Source of the DNA: DASXVU01 sp963732855
GTDB taxonomy: Archaea; Thermoplasmatota; Thermoplasmata; Methanomassiliicoccales; UBA472
DNA: 64,000 nucleotides
Assembly (NCBI GenBank): GCA_963732855.1
Contig: CAVTBB010000003.1
Span: 736,300 to 800,299, forward strand
Direction: 5' to 3'
Shown here: in pieces, positions 53,181-62,431 of the stretch
Layout: each line of letters opens with the position of its first letter
Position numbering within the stretch: the stretch's first letter is position 1
The notes under the pieces: model-generated
Databases searched by the model: none
The model's input: only the letters and a program-made list of their open reading frames with translations
What the model was told of the DNA's origin: nothing
Translations under genes and position numbers: made by a program

Positions 53181-53861
53181 TCAATCGGTGACGAGCGTGC
53201 CTTTGATCTTCTTGCCCTGGATGGCAGCCCGCATCTCATCGAGCTTCCGTCCGTTGATGATGAAGATCGGAATGTTGGTTCGGGAAGCAATGGACGCTCC
53301 CAAGGGATCGAAGACGTGTGATGGCCCGGCGCAATGCATGCCCCGGCTCACCAGTAGGTTCAGTTCGGCGTGTGTGATAGTATGCAGCCTCTTTGCGTCC
53401 TTGACCTGTTTCGGGTCGGCGGTGAACGCGGCATCGACTGACGTTCCATTAACGATCCTTGCAGCACCTACCTTCTCGGCCAGCATGGCGCTGACCGCGT
53501 CGGTCGTATGACCTGGGACGGTCCCACCCATGACCACGATCTTACCGTCCGAGGACAAACTGGCGGCCTCTTCCACGGTGGTCGGGATGGTATCGACGAC
53601 TTTTTCCCCGAGTGATAGAGAGACTAACTTGGCGTTGATTCGGGTGGTCATTATCCCGAGCTCGTCCAGTTCCCTCTCGGTCGCACCGACGTCACGGCCG
53701 GTGGTGATATAGTAGCGGGCGATCTTGCCACCGCCACATACCAGCAGAAGGCGGTGTTCGGTGGACATTTCCTTGATCAAACTGGATAGGTTGGAGAGGT
53801 GCTCGGCGTCGTCTTCCCCTGGGATCAACACCGAACCGCCCAACGAAACAACGACACAATC
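53181..53861 (-). CDS. pyrH: UMP kinase, archaeal type
   Basis: The amino acid kinase-fold enzyme phosphorylates UMP to UDP. It has VVVSLGGSVLIP at the N-terminus, VCGGGKIARYYI near residue 58, and MGGTVPGHTTDAVSAMLAEKVGA near 132. The ATG at 53861 (MDCVVVSLGG) is chosen since a TATA-like GGTTTTTTC lies about 30 bases before it. The gene is divergent from aRF1; the 68-base region between them carries both promoters. Confidence 0.93.
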   Translation of the reverse strand, partial: DCVVVSLGGSVLIPGEDDAEHLSNLSSLIKEMSTEHRLLLVCGGGKIARYYITTGRDVGATERELDELGIMTTRINAKLVSLSLGEKVVDTIPTTVEEAASLSSDGKIVVMGGTVPGHTTDAVSAMLAEKVGAARIVNGTSVDAAFTADPKQVKDAKRLHTITHAELNLLVSRGMHCAGPSHVFDPLGASIASRTNIPIFIINGRKLDEMRAAIQGKKIKGTLVTD

Positions 53862-53929
53862 CATGTGGGCACCAACAGCTTTATGTGGGTAATTGTTACT
53901 GCTAGAAAAAACCATAGGTTGTCATAGAT

Positions 53930-55174
53930 ATGCAAGTTGACATTCAAGGGGAGCAGCTCTCCGACCGCCAGAAGTACGACTTCAAAAGGGCGCTGGAAGA
54001 GATAAGGACCCTCAAGGGAAGGGGCACCGAGCTGATCTCTGTTTACGTTCCGCCGAACAAGCAGATATCCGACGTAGCCGCATACCTGCGCGAGGAGTTC
54101 TCACAATCGTCGAACATCAAGTCCCAGGGGACCAGAAAGAACGTCCAGGGGGCCATCCAGTCGATCTTGGCGAGGCTCAAGTACTTCAAGTCCCCACCCG
54201 CGAACGGTGTCATATTCTTCGTCGGTGAGATCGCCGCCGGTGGCGACCAGACGCGCATGGTGCAATATGTTTTGGAACCTCCAGAGCCGATCGGCACGTT
54301 CCTGTACCGGTGCGACTCGGACTTCTATCTGGAGCCGCTATCGGACATGCTCCTGGAGAAGAAGGTCTATGGACTGATCGTCATTGACCGAAGCGAGGCT
54401 ACTCTTGGCTATCTCCGGGGCAAGAAGATCACCGTCATACGAAACTTCGCCTCACTGGTGCCCTCGAAGCACCGGATGGGAGGTCAGTCGGCGCAAAGGT
54501 TCGAGCGTCTAATCGAGATCTCCGCCAACGAGTTCTACAAGAAGGTGGCCGACATCGCCACCGAATCTTTGCTAAGCCTGGAAGGCCTTCAAGGCATCCT
54601 GATCGGCGGTCCCGGGCCGACCAAGGACTACTTCAACTCGGAAGGGTACCTGCACCATGAACTGCAGAAGAAGGTGGTCGATACCTTCGATATCGGCTAC
54701 ACCGACGAGTATGGATTGAAAGAGCTGGTGGACAAGGCCAAGGACCGTCTCCTGGACATGGACCTGATGCGCGAGAAGCGCCTGATACTCCGTCTTTTGG
54801 AAGAGATACGGAAGAACGAGGGCTCGCTGGCCACATACGGAGAGGACCAGGTACGCAACGCAATAAAGATCGGAGCGGTGGAGGTCCTTCTGCTTTCGGA
54901 AGGTCTGAGGAAGCGCCGGCTGACGATCGAATGCTCGTCCTGCGGCACTGTGACCGAGATGTCCGTATCTGAAGTGCCCAATGTCGTCCAGTGCCCCAAG
55001 TGCAACGCCAATGCCAGCGTTACCAAGAACATCGACATAGTGGACGACCTCTTCGAACAGGCGGAATCAATGGGCACCAAGGTGGAGCTCATTTCCAGTG
55101 ACTCGGAGGAGGGGGACATGCTGCTGAAAGCGTTCGGTGGGATCGCCGCCCTACTCCGTTACTCGACCGGGTGA
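53930..55174 (+). CDS. prf1: Peptide chain release factor aRF1
   Basis: aRF1 reads all three stop codons. The stop-recognition NIKS motif is in SSNIKSQGTRKNVQ near residue 63, and the catalytic GGQ motif is in RMGGQSAQRFERL near residue 183. The C-terminal part has a zinc ribbon with CSSCG and CPKCN. The 414-residue length is normal. It is the first gene of a plus-strand unit with argS and the GNAT gene. Confidence 0.97.
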   Translation: MQVDIQGEQLSDRQKYDFKRALEEIRTLKGRGTELISVYVPPNKQISDVAAYLREEFSQSSNIKSQGTRKNVQGAIQSILARLKYFKSPPANGVIFFVGEIAAGGDQTRMVQYVLEPPEPIGTFLYRCDSDFYLEPLSDMLLEKKVYGLIVIDRSEATLGYLRGKKITVIRNFASLVPSKHRMGGQSAQRFERLIEISANEFYKKVADIATESLLSLEGLQGILIGGPGPTKDYFNSEGYLHHELQKKVVDTFDIGYTDEYGLKELVDKAKDRLLDMDLMREKRLILRLLEEIRKNEGSLATYGEDQVRNAIKIGAVEVLLLSEGLRKRRLTIECSSCGTVTEMSVSEVPNVVQCPKCNANASVTKNIDIVDDLFEQAESMGTKVELISSDSEEGDMLLKAFGGIAALLRYSTG

Positions 55175-55179
55175 TTTGA

Positions 55180-56896
55180 ATGGATGCGATGGGCCAGTTC
55201 AGGGAAGAGGTGATTTGGGCGGTCAATACCGTTTTAGATGCGATGGGCACCAAGGTCCATTTCGAAGTGGAGGTGCCGGACCAGGACAAGGCAGATCTGG
55301 CCATTCCATGCTTCCCAATGGCGAAGGTCCTGCGCAAGAATCCGGTGGAGATCGCCAATCAGATCGTTTCCGAATTGCCGCCGATGCCCACCATCGAGAA
55401 GGTGTGGGCCGACCGGGGATATCTCAACTTCAAGATCAACGAGGAATTCTTGGCCCTGACGACGGTCCGGGCGATCATATCGAACAAGGGCTCGTTCGGC
55501 AAGGGAATGCCGAAAGAGAGCCGGGTCCTGCTCGAGCACACCTCGGTGAACCCCACCGGTCCGCTCCACGTGGGCCGAGCCAGGAACCCGCTCGATCGGC
55601 GATACCCTGGGCCGATGCCTGCGGACCTGCGGGTACGATGTCACAACCGAGTATCTGGTGAACGACGTAGGCAAGCAGGTCGTGCTGCTGACCTGGGGCG
55701 TTCATAACGTTCCTGAGTCGGAGGTCCCGCCATCCGAGCGAGTCAAGGACGACCACCGCCTGGTGGGCTTCTACCAGAAGGCCAACCAGATGATGGAGGC
55801 CGAGCCGGAGGTCCAGGAACAGATATCCAGTATGCTTCGCCGATTCGAGCAGGGCGATCAGCAGGTCATCCAAGAGGTGCGCGAAACTGCCGAGATGATG
55901 CTGAACGGCATCCGTACTTCGCTCTCGCAGGTCGGGGTCGAGATCGACAATTATACCTGGGAATCGCAGTTCATACTCGACGGCAGCGCTAAAGAGGTCG
56001 TCGAAATGCTCAAGAAGACCCCTTACTGCAAAGAGGAGAACGGGGCCTTCTATCTCGACCTGGAGACATTCGGCATCCATGGAAAGAGCACCAAGTTCTT
56101 CTTCACCCGGGCCGATGGGACGACGCTCTATACGACCCGGGACATCGCCTACCACCTGAACAAGTTCACCCGGGCCGACATGCTGATCAATGTCCTGGGG
56201 GAGGACCAGAAACTGGGGCAGCAGCAATTAGCCGCCGCCCTTAAGATCCTCGGAAAGGTATGCGTGCCGGAATGCGTCTTCTACTCTTTCGTCTCTCTGC
56301 CAGAGGGGCGCATGTCCACCAGGAAGGGAGTGGTTGTCTATCTGGACGATCTCATAGATGAGGCGGTCGACCGGGCCTATGAGGAAGTTAAGGTAAGGCG
56401 CAGGGACCTATCCGAGGACAAGATGCGGCAGATCGCCCGGGACATCGGCAGCGGCGCGATACGCTACAACATACTTCGGGTGCAGGCGGAGAAACAACTG
56501 GTCTTCAAATGGGAAGAGGCGCTCAACTTCGAAGGCAACAGCGCCCCGTTCGTCCAGTACGCTCACGCCCGAGCTTGCAGCATCCTGCGCAAGGTCGAAT
56601 CCTATGACCGCGAGGCGGATCCGAGGAAACTCGTGGACCCATATGAGAGAAAGCTTATCCGTGCATTATCGTTATACCCCTCGGTTGTCAGGGAGGCAGG
56701 GGAGAAAAGGCGAGTCCACCTGCTACCCGCATACGGGCACGAGGTCGCGGCGGCGTTCAACCAATTCTACGGTTCCGTCCCGGTCCTCAAGTCCGGAGAG
56801 TTCCAGGATGCGAGGCTCTGCCTCGTGGAATGCTCGATGTGGGTGCTGAGGAACACGCTCGGGAACCTAGGCCTCGTAGCGCCGGAGGAAATGTAA
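55180..56896 (+). CDS. argS: Arginyl-tRNA synthetase, with a +1 frameshift near 55594
   Basis: This class I synthetase has the N-terminal Add-1-like domain and the HIGH-type NPTGPLHVGRARN near residue 130, with the family continuation IGDTLGRCLRTCGYDVTT, but in a second frame. The original frame ends soon after as PLDRRYPGPMPADL. The second frame runs from EYLVNDVGKQVVLL to the end, with the KMSKS-like GRMSTRKGVVVYLDD. One extra G in CTCGATCGG near 55594 accounts for the break. ArgS is essential and single-copy, so this is very likely a sequence error. It starts five bases after aRF1 and overlaps the GNAT start. Confidence 0.93.
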
Positions 56897-57387
56897 TGGT
56901 TGAGATTAGGGCTTTAAAGGAAGAGGACAGGGGGCATGTTCGGGCGCTCGAGCTATTCTGCGTCAGGGAGTACCTCGAATCAGCACTGAAGAAGAACTGG
57001 GATACCCTTCCGCAAGACCTCATCGATCAGCTCGGCGCATCGGCCAAAGGTTCGTTCGATTTCTACAAGGAGGCCAATCTGAGCTATGTCGCCATCGAGG
57101 ACAAGCAGATCGTCGGCTTCGTCTTCGCTCAGATGGTCCAGCACGTGTTCAACGTGGACAAGGTCGTCTGGATCGAGGGTCTGATGGTCCATCCCATGCA
57201 GCGGAGGAAGGGCATAGGTTTCAAGCTCCTCAAGAAGGTCTCCGCCGAAGGAAAGAAGAAGGGGGCCAAGGCCGTGCAGAGCGTGATCCTGCAGGACAGC
57301 CAAAGCTCGATACTGCTGCACAAGAAGGTAGGATTCTTCATCGACGGCAGGAAGATCGCGTTCCTGGACCTCGAGTCGTTCGAGTGA
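56896..57387 (+). CDS. GNAT-family N-acetyltransferase
   Basis: The 163-residue protein has the GNAT fold with the acetyl-CoA pyrophosphate-binding segment MVHPMQRRKGIGFKLLKK near residue 98 and VILQDSQSSILLHKKVGF at the C-terminus. The substrate is unknown. The ATG at 56896 overlaps the argS stop (TAATG); the longer in-frame start lies inside argS. It is convergent with the lipoate ligase gene, abutting it. Confidence 0.88.
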   Translation: MVEIRALKEEDRGHVRALELFCVREYLESALKKNWDTLPQDLIDQLGASAKGSFDFYKEANLSYVAIEDKQIVGFVFAQMVQHVFNVDKVVWIEGLMVHPMQRRKGIGFKLLKKVSAEGKKKGAKAVQSVILQDSQSSILLHKKVGFFIDGRKIAFLDLESFE

Positions 57388-58125
57388 TCACCGCTGGAAC
57401 GTAAAAACATCTTTCCCGTATTTCTCTTCCGCCAGCTTTCTGGCCAAGGAACGCTCTTCAGACGTCAGGTCGCTTTTGAAGGATTCAATGCCGAGCGACC
57501 TCTCGAAACCGGCGACCAGGGCGGTCTTCACCTCATCCTCGTCGACCTTCCTTCTAAGTTCAAGCGATACCGAGGTCATATCGCATGCGTTCCTGGGCTT
57601 TCCCGGCCTCTGGCGGATGACCCTCATCATGGTGTCCAGGTCGGAATCGACGATGACCGTCCCATGCTGCAGGACGACCCCCGCCCTCCTGGTTTGGGCG
57701 CTCCCGGAGATCTTCCTCCCGTTCACAACGACGTCGTTTAGGGGCCGGTGCTCTGCCTCGATCCCCATGTCCATGAGCCCGTTCACCACGCCGCCGCAGA
57801 TCAATGGGTACGACTCCTTGGGATTATCCGGCATCCGTCTAGCGTCGACCGTCACCGTGTAGACGATCTGTCCGGGATCGGTGAATATGGCGCTCCCTCC
57901 GGAGAGCCGCCGGATGATGTCGATGCCCAGATCCTGGCAGAGTTTCAGATCGATGCATTCCGCGGCTTTCTCGAAGTATCCCAACGAGACGGTCGGGCGA
58001 TCCCGTGAATAAAAGCTGAGCGTATCCTCGACCAACCCTTTCGAGCGGAAGGTCAGGATCGCCTCATCCACCGCCCCGGTGAGAGCGGGGTCCATACTCC
58101 CCAGGTCGATGACGCGCCAGGCCAT
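57388..58125 (-). CDS. lplA: Lipoate-protein ligase A family protein
   Basis: The 245-residue protein has the BPL_LplA_LipB fold: SFYSRDRPTVSLGYF near residue 40, RRLSGGSAIFTDPGQIVYTV near 92, and NGRKISGSAQTRRAGVVLQHGT near 140 with the catalytic-type Lys. It could transfer lipoate or another acyl group to a carrier protein. The C-terminal 70 residues resemble the accessory region of LplA. No lipoyl-domain protein is adjacent. Confidence 0.85.
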   Translation of the reverse strand: MAWRVIDLGSMDPALTGAVDEAILTFRSKGLVEDTLSFYSRDRPTVSLGYFEKAAECIDLKLCQDLGIDIIRRLSGGSAIFTDPGQIVYTVTVDARRMPDNPKESYPLICGGVVNGLMDMGIEAEHRPLNDVVVNGRKISGSAQTRRAGVVLQHGTVIVDSDLDTMMRVIRQRPGKPRNACDMTSVSLELRRKVDEDEVKTALVAGFERSLGIESFKSDLTSEERSLARKLAEEKYGKDVFTFQR

Positions 58126-58185
58126 GAACCGATAGAACCATTTGGAGAATAGATAAGGGTTGCCGCTGCTCGGTCCTGGAGCGGG

Positions 58186-61113
58186 TTATTTCTTGACCCC
58201 GAAGATCCTCTTGCGGAACACTAACAGGATCATGGCCGCGACGACGATCAGGACGATAGCGATGACCAGTATCACCAGCATCGATCCGTTCTCGCCCACC
58301 GACAGGCTCTGTTTCGCTTCATTGTCCAGACCCTTGACCTCATCGAACGAGTAGGCGACCGCCTCCAGGTTGAACGTCCCTTTCGAAGCGAAGGTGCAGT
58401 TCAGGGCGATGTAGCCGCTCTCTCCCGGGGCCAGTTGGTCGGCCGCTGTCCCGTTCACATACAGTTGTGAGGAGTTCCCGATCTCCTGTCTGCTGCCAGC
58501 GAGGTCGACGAGGTAGAACATGGCGTATACGTCGCTGGCGTTCCCGGTGCCTACATTGACCAGGTTAAGCCGTACCGTGACCTTGTCCCCCGTGACGTAG
58601 CTGGAAGGCTCGACGGCGATCGAGATGGCCCTCAGGTCGGGGCGAATGCCATACACCACCGTGAACGTCTTGGTGATGTTCCCTGCATTACCGCTAGCAT
58701 CGGTCGCCACCAGTTTGACGTTGTATGTACCGGCGACCGGGAACGAATGGTTCACGAACATACCTTCATAGGTCGTGCCATCCCCGAGGTCCCAATGGAA
58801 GGAGACGATGGTACCTCCGCTGTCCGTGCTCGTGTTGGCCTTGAAGGTCACCATCGTCCTTTCTGGGATGATGGTCCTCAGGACCACATCGCCATCGCTC
58901 ACCGTTATCCGGGGGACCGGGGCCTCGGTGTCATTGACAACGGCGGTCATCGTCGCGGACGTCAGGTGTCCGACGCCATCGGTCACGTTAAGGTAGACGG
59001 TGAACGTACCCGCCTTGGTGAACGTGTGGGTCACGTTCTGCAGCGCCGACGGGAGCACAGTGACCGGGTTCGAACCGTCCCCCCAGTTCCACCGGTATTG
59101 GTGGATCGCGCCGGGGAACGGGTCTGACGGCCCAGTGATGTAGTCGGTGGTCAGCGATTGGCTGAAGGTGAAGCTCTCCTTCTGGTTGGCATGTATGGTG
59201 GAGACCGGAACTCCATTCATCGAGATCACCGGGTTCGGGTGTTGGTCATCGATTTTGAGGTTGATGACGAACGACGAGGTCAGATTAGCAACGTCCCGCA
59301 CCGTCAACGTCACGTTCCGATAGAAGGCCGCCTGTGTGAACTTGTGCCTGGCGCTGGCAGACGTGGTGGTCAGGTTGGCGGTCCCGTCACCGAAGTTCCA
59401 GATGTATGTGTAGGACGAGGTCATCCTGGGGTCGTTCGCATCATATGTCCCCATAGCCGAAAATATCATCTCCGAATCGTTGGCCACGATGTAGTAGTTA
59501 TAGGTCGCGTTCACATTGACCAGGTGGAAGAACGAGGCTGGCCCGGTCACGGCGCCCCTGGCGATCGGAGCGGTGCTTTGCTGAAAGACCACAGTGGCGG
59601 CCGGATCGGCTGGGTCTCCGGCAATCCTCGTGGTCGAGGTGATGCTGACGTTGAAGCTGCCCGAGACGACCAGCCGAGAAGGGCTCGCCACCGTTGCACT
59701 GCCGGTCACTTCGTGGTGAGCGGGAGGCGAAACGATATATGAATGGGTGACTGAGGCGGAGTCGTACTCAACGTCCATATTGACCGTGTAGCTGCTCGCC
59801 CACATCCCGATCGGTGCACCGCTAACGTTGTAGTCATCGAGGACCGACATCGCCAAGTTAGAGGTGGAGTTGACCGGACCGGTAAGGCCAGATAGGCTGA
59901 CCGAGGTGTTCCCCGGTATGGAAAGATAGGATTCCGAATTGACTCGGATCAGTCTGTCGGTCGAGACCCAGTAGGGCCCCAGGGAGACTATCGCCTGATT
60001 GTAGGTCGCCGTCTCGGTGACGCTCAGGACGCCATCCCCGTTCCCGTATGCCAGTTCCGCCTGCATGCGCATGCTCGGGATCGAGCTGTATGGCAGACAA
60101 GGTATCGAGGAATCAAAGGCAAGCACCCGGCTCTCGTTGACTGACAGATGATTCCAATCGTTCACCCCGAACGTAACTGCGGAGATGTACGGGACGGAGG
60201 GTTTCATCACCAGCAACCCGTCCTTCTGTTCTGTGGAAGTGACCACCAGCTCCGATTCGATGGTCGTCGCATTGTCGGCGCTGATGAGCATAATGTAGGT
60301 CCCGGGTATGACGTCGAATGAAACAGATCCGACGTATGAGCGAGCTTCGGTGATCCTCGCCTCCGGATCAAGCCCGGCGCCCTCCTTCAGCACCATGAAC
60401 CCCTTCAGGTTAGAGACCGCTCCGCCGGGGTAACTGACGTTGACCGTGTAGTTCACATAAGTGGTCGCCGTCATGTGGACCGGTATCGTGGAAGGCAGGC
60501 TGGTAACGGTGACGATGCCGACGTTCGTTACATATCCGTTCGCCTTGGCGATCATCTTGTAGGTGCCGGTCGGAATGTTCAAGGTCACAATACCGGACGT
60601 TCCCTGGGCCGAGAATGAGGTCGAGGCCGCTCCATGGCTGGTAGATCGCAGAGAGATCGAGGGATTCGTCACCGCGGAGGTCCCGACGGTCACGTTGAAA
60701 TTTATCGATCCGAGAGGCCCCAGCCGATCCAGCACGATCAGGGTATGAACGTCATTGAGCCCATCGAACCTTATCGTGCCGACGGTCTGGTAATCATAGT
60801 GGCCTGTGGCGTTGACCCTGACCTGGTACATCCCCGGAGCTGCGGCGAACGTCACGTTCCCATCGGTTCCGGTCATGCTTGTGAAGGGTGCGATCCTTCC
60901 ATAGGCCTCGGTCATCACCACGGTCGCCCCGGCCAAATGGTCTGCCCCATCCCGGACCTCTACGACGAAGTGATTGCCACCGGGAACGGCATCAGCTGGA
61001 TCCGCGGGTAAGAATGCCAACGAAGCAACAACCATCGATATCACAAGCAATGCTGAAACAAAACTCAACGTGCCGAGCTTCCTCACGCAATCCCTCCGCA
61101 CCCTGGTACCCAC
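58186..61113 (-). CDS. Large membrane-anchored surface protein with PKD and CARDB-like domains
   Basis: The protein is 975 residues. A signal peptide (FVSALLVISMVVASLAF...) is followed by two or three carboxypeptidase-regulatory-like repeats (residues about 45-300, with LAGATVVMTEAYGR and NVTFAAAPGMYQVRVNATGH). A central beta-rich part of unknown type follows. Three PKD domains lie at about 545-625, 640-735 and 740-820 (WNFGDG, WNWGDG, WDLGDG). A CARDB-like domain lies at about 830-935. The C-terminus is one helix (SMLVILVIAIVLIVVAAMIL) and RKRIFGVKK. It is probably a cell-surface adhesin or structural protein. The start is GTG at 61113 or at 61101, near a TATA-like ATTATATTC at 61121-61131. 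Confidence 0.85.
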   Translation of the reverse strand: MGTRVRRDCVRKLGTLSFVSALLVISMVVASLAFLPADPADAVPGGNHFVVEVRDGADHLAGATVVMTEAYGRIAPFTSMTGTDGNVTFAAAPGMYQVRVNATGHYDYQTVGTIRFDGLNDVHTLIVLDRLGPLGSINFNVTVGTSAVTNPSISLRSTSHGAASTSFSAQGTSGIVTLNIPTGTYKMIAKANGYVTNVGIVTVTSLPSTIPVHMTATTYVNYTVNVSYPGGAVSNLKGFMVLKEGAGLDPEARITEARSYVGSVSFDVIPGTYIMLISADNATTIESELVVTSTEQKDGLLVMKPSVPYISAVTFGVNDWNHLSVNESRVLAFDSSIPCLPYSSIPSMRMQAELAYGNGDGVLSVTETATYNQAIVSLGPYWVSTDRLIRVNSESYLSIPGNTSVSLSGLTGPVNSTSNLAMSVLDDYNVSGAPIGMWASSYTVNMDVEYDSASVTHSYIVSPPAHHEVTGSATVASPSRLVVSGSFNVSITSTTRIAGDPADPAATVVFQQSTAPIARGAVTGPASFFHLVNVNATYNYYIVANDSEMIFSAMGTYDANDPRMTSSYTYIWNFGDGTANLTTTSASARHKFTQAAFYRNVTLTVRDVANLTSSFVINLKIDDQHPNPVISMNGVPVSTIHANQKESFTFSQSLTTDYITGPSDPFPGAIHQYRWNWGDGSNPVTVLPSALQNVTHTFTKAGTFTVYLNVTDGVGHLTSATMTAVVNDTEAPVPRITVSDGDVVLRTIIPERTMVTFKANTSTDSGGTIVSFHWDLGDGTTYEGMFVNHSFPVAGTYNVKLVATDASGNAGNITKTFTVVYGIRPDLRAISIAVEPSSYVTGDKVTVRLNLVNVGTGNASDVYAMFYLVDLAGSRQEIGNSSQLYVNGTAADQLAPGESGYIALNCTFASKGTFNLEAVAYSFDEVKGLDNEAKQSLSVGENGSMLVILVIAIVLIVVAAMILLVFRKRIFGVKK

Positions 61114-61215
61114 ACCCGGGAGAATATAATCGTCAGATGGGGGAGGTTAGATAAAGAAGTTGAGATGGCCCTGGATACCTACAGGACTAGCTGTGCGGAT
61201 GTAGGGCTGGACCGC

Positions 61216-62391
61216 TCAGGTGATGATCTCTTCCACCCGTTCCTGCTCTATCGCCCTTCGGACCTCCAAGGCCAGCCTCCTTCCGGTTGACATGTTGGTC
61301 CGCCACATCGAATTGCCGTAGGCGTGGCCGACCGCCATATGCACGTTGGTGCCCCCTCCGATCCTGGGCGCGACGTCGTAGATGTAGAACTTCAGGTCCT
61401 TATCGACGCAGGTCTGGAGGCAGAACGGTCCGATGATACCGGGGCTGAAGTGCTGCTTGCAGGTCTTGACGAACTTCTCCGCCAGCGCGAACGCGTTCTC
61501 CAGGAGCGACTCTCTCAAAGTGGCGGAGTTATGACCGCAGACCGTATACTCCGGAATGCGCTGTTTGTCGTTCAGCGCCAATTGCTGCTCTGCCGGCAAT
61601 CGCACATGCCCGTCCAGGGAGCTCTCGAAACGCCAGTCGACCCCGATTAGCTCGATCTTGGAGCCCTCTTCCTCGAGCGGGGAGTAGAAGAAGTCCAGAT
61701 TGAAGACCGGGCCGATGACGTACTCCTCCATGCGAGCTCCTGCCAGGTTCTCCTCCTCGATCACACCTTGGGCTATCAGCTTGTCCGCTTTGGTGCGGTA
61801 CTCCTCGTACGATGAGGCGGTGAAGAACCCTCTCTCAAGCTTTTTTTTGGCGTGGTGGACCTTGATGATCGTGAGCGCGTTGATGTCCTCCGGCTTGGCG
61901 ACCTTCCGGGGCGAAGGCATGCCCGCCTCGTTCAGCAGCCAATAGTAGTCCTTCGGACCTCCCCGGTCCTCGCTCCGCAGAAGGTTCCTTGAGCCGACCA
62001 TCGGTACGGCGAAGTCGTTCTCCACAGCATCGATGCTGCAATAGGAGGTGAACGAACGGTTGGGAACGAAAAGGGCGTTCTTGGAAGTGAGCTGTTCCAT
62101 GACGTTCTCGGAGATGGTGTCCTTGAACTTCTTGACCATGATGGCCTCATCGACCATGCCCCGCCGGATGCTGCCATCGGCGTTGCGGAAGGCCCTGAAG
62201 TACTTGGTATAGGTCTGGTCCCGACCCTCCTCGCACACCGCCAGCGTGTGGAACCCCTCTTCAACGGCTCCGTCGCACACGTCGAGTGCCGAGTGGGATG
62301 CCAGAACGCCTATCTTGGCGTTCTTCAGGTCGTAGGATTCCAGCTTGCCGAGGACTTGTTGCCTGTCGATCAAATCGGTCACTTCCGTCAA
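61216..62391 (-). CDS. purP: PurP, formate-dependent AICAR formyl ligase
   Basis: PurP makes formyl-AICAR from AICAR, formate and ATP in archaeal purine synthesis. The 391-residue protein has IGVLASHSALDVCDGAVEEG near residue 27, FVPNRSFTSYCSID, MVGSRNLLRSEDR, then VIGPVFNLDFFYSP and the C-terminal IIGPFCLQTCVDKDLKFYIYD, VAPRIGGGTNVHM. The ATP-grasp-like residues of the family are in place. It is followed on the same strand by no partner within 60 bases; the neighbouring MgtE gene is upstream. Confidence 0.94.
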   Translation of the reverse strand: MTEVTDLIDRQQVLGKLESYDLKNAKIGVLASHSALDVCDGAVEEGFHTLAVCEEGRDQTYTKYFRAFRNADGSIRRGMVDEAIMVKKFKDTISENVMEQLTSKNALFVPNRSFTSYCSIDAVENDFAVPMVGSRNLLRSEDRGGPKDYYWLLNEAGMPSPRKVAKPEDINALTIIKVHHAKKKLERGFFTASSYEEYRTKADKLIAQGVIEEENLAGARMEEYVIGPVFNLDFFYSPLEEEGSKIELIGVDWRFESSLDGHVRLPAEQQLALNDKQRIPEYTVCGHNSATLRESLLENAFALAEKFVKTCKQHFSPGIIGPFCLQTCVDKDLKFYIYDVAPRIGGGTNVHMAVGHAYGNSMWRTNMSTGRRLALEVRRAIEQERVEEIIT

Positions 62392-62431
62392 ATGGGTATG
62401 CTGATTGGAATTAAAACTTGTCGCTGTCCGT

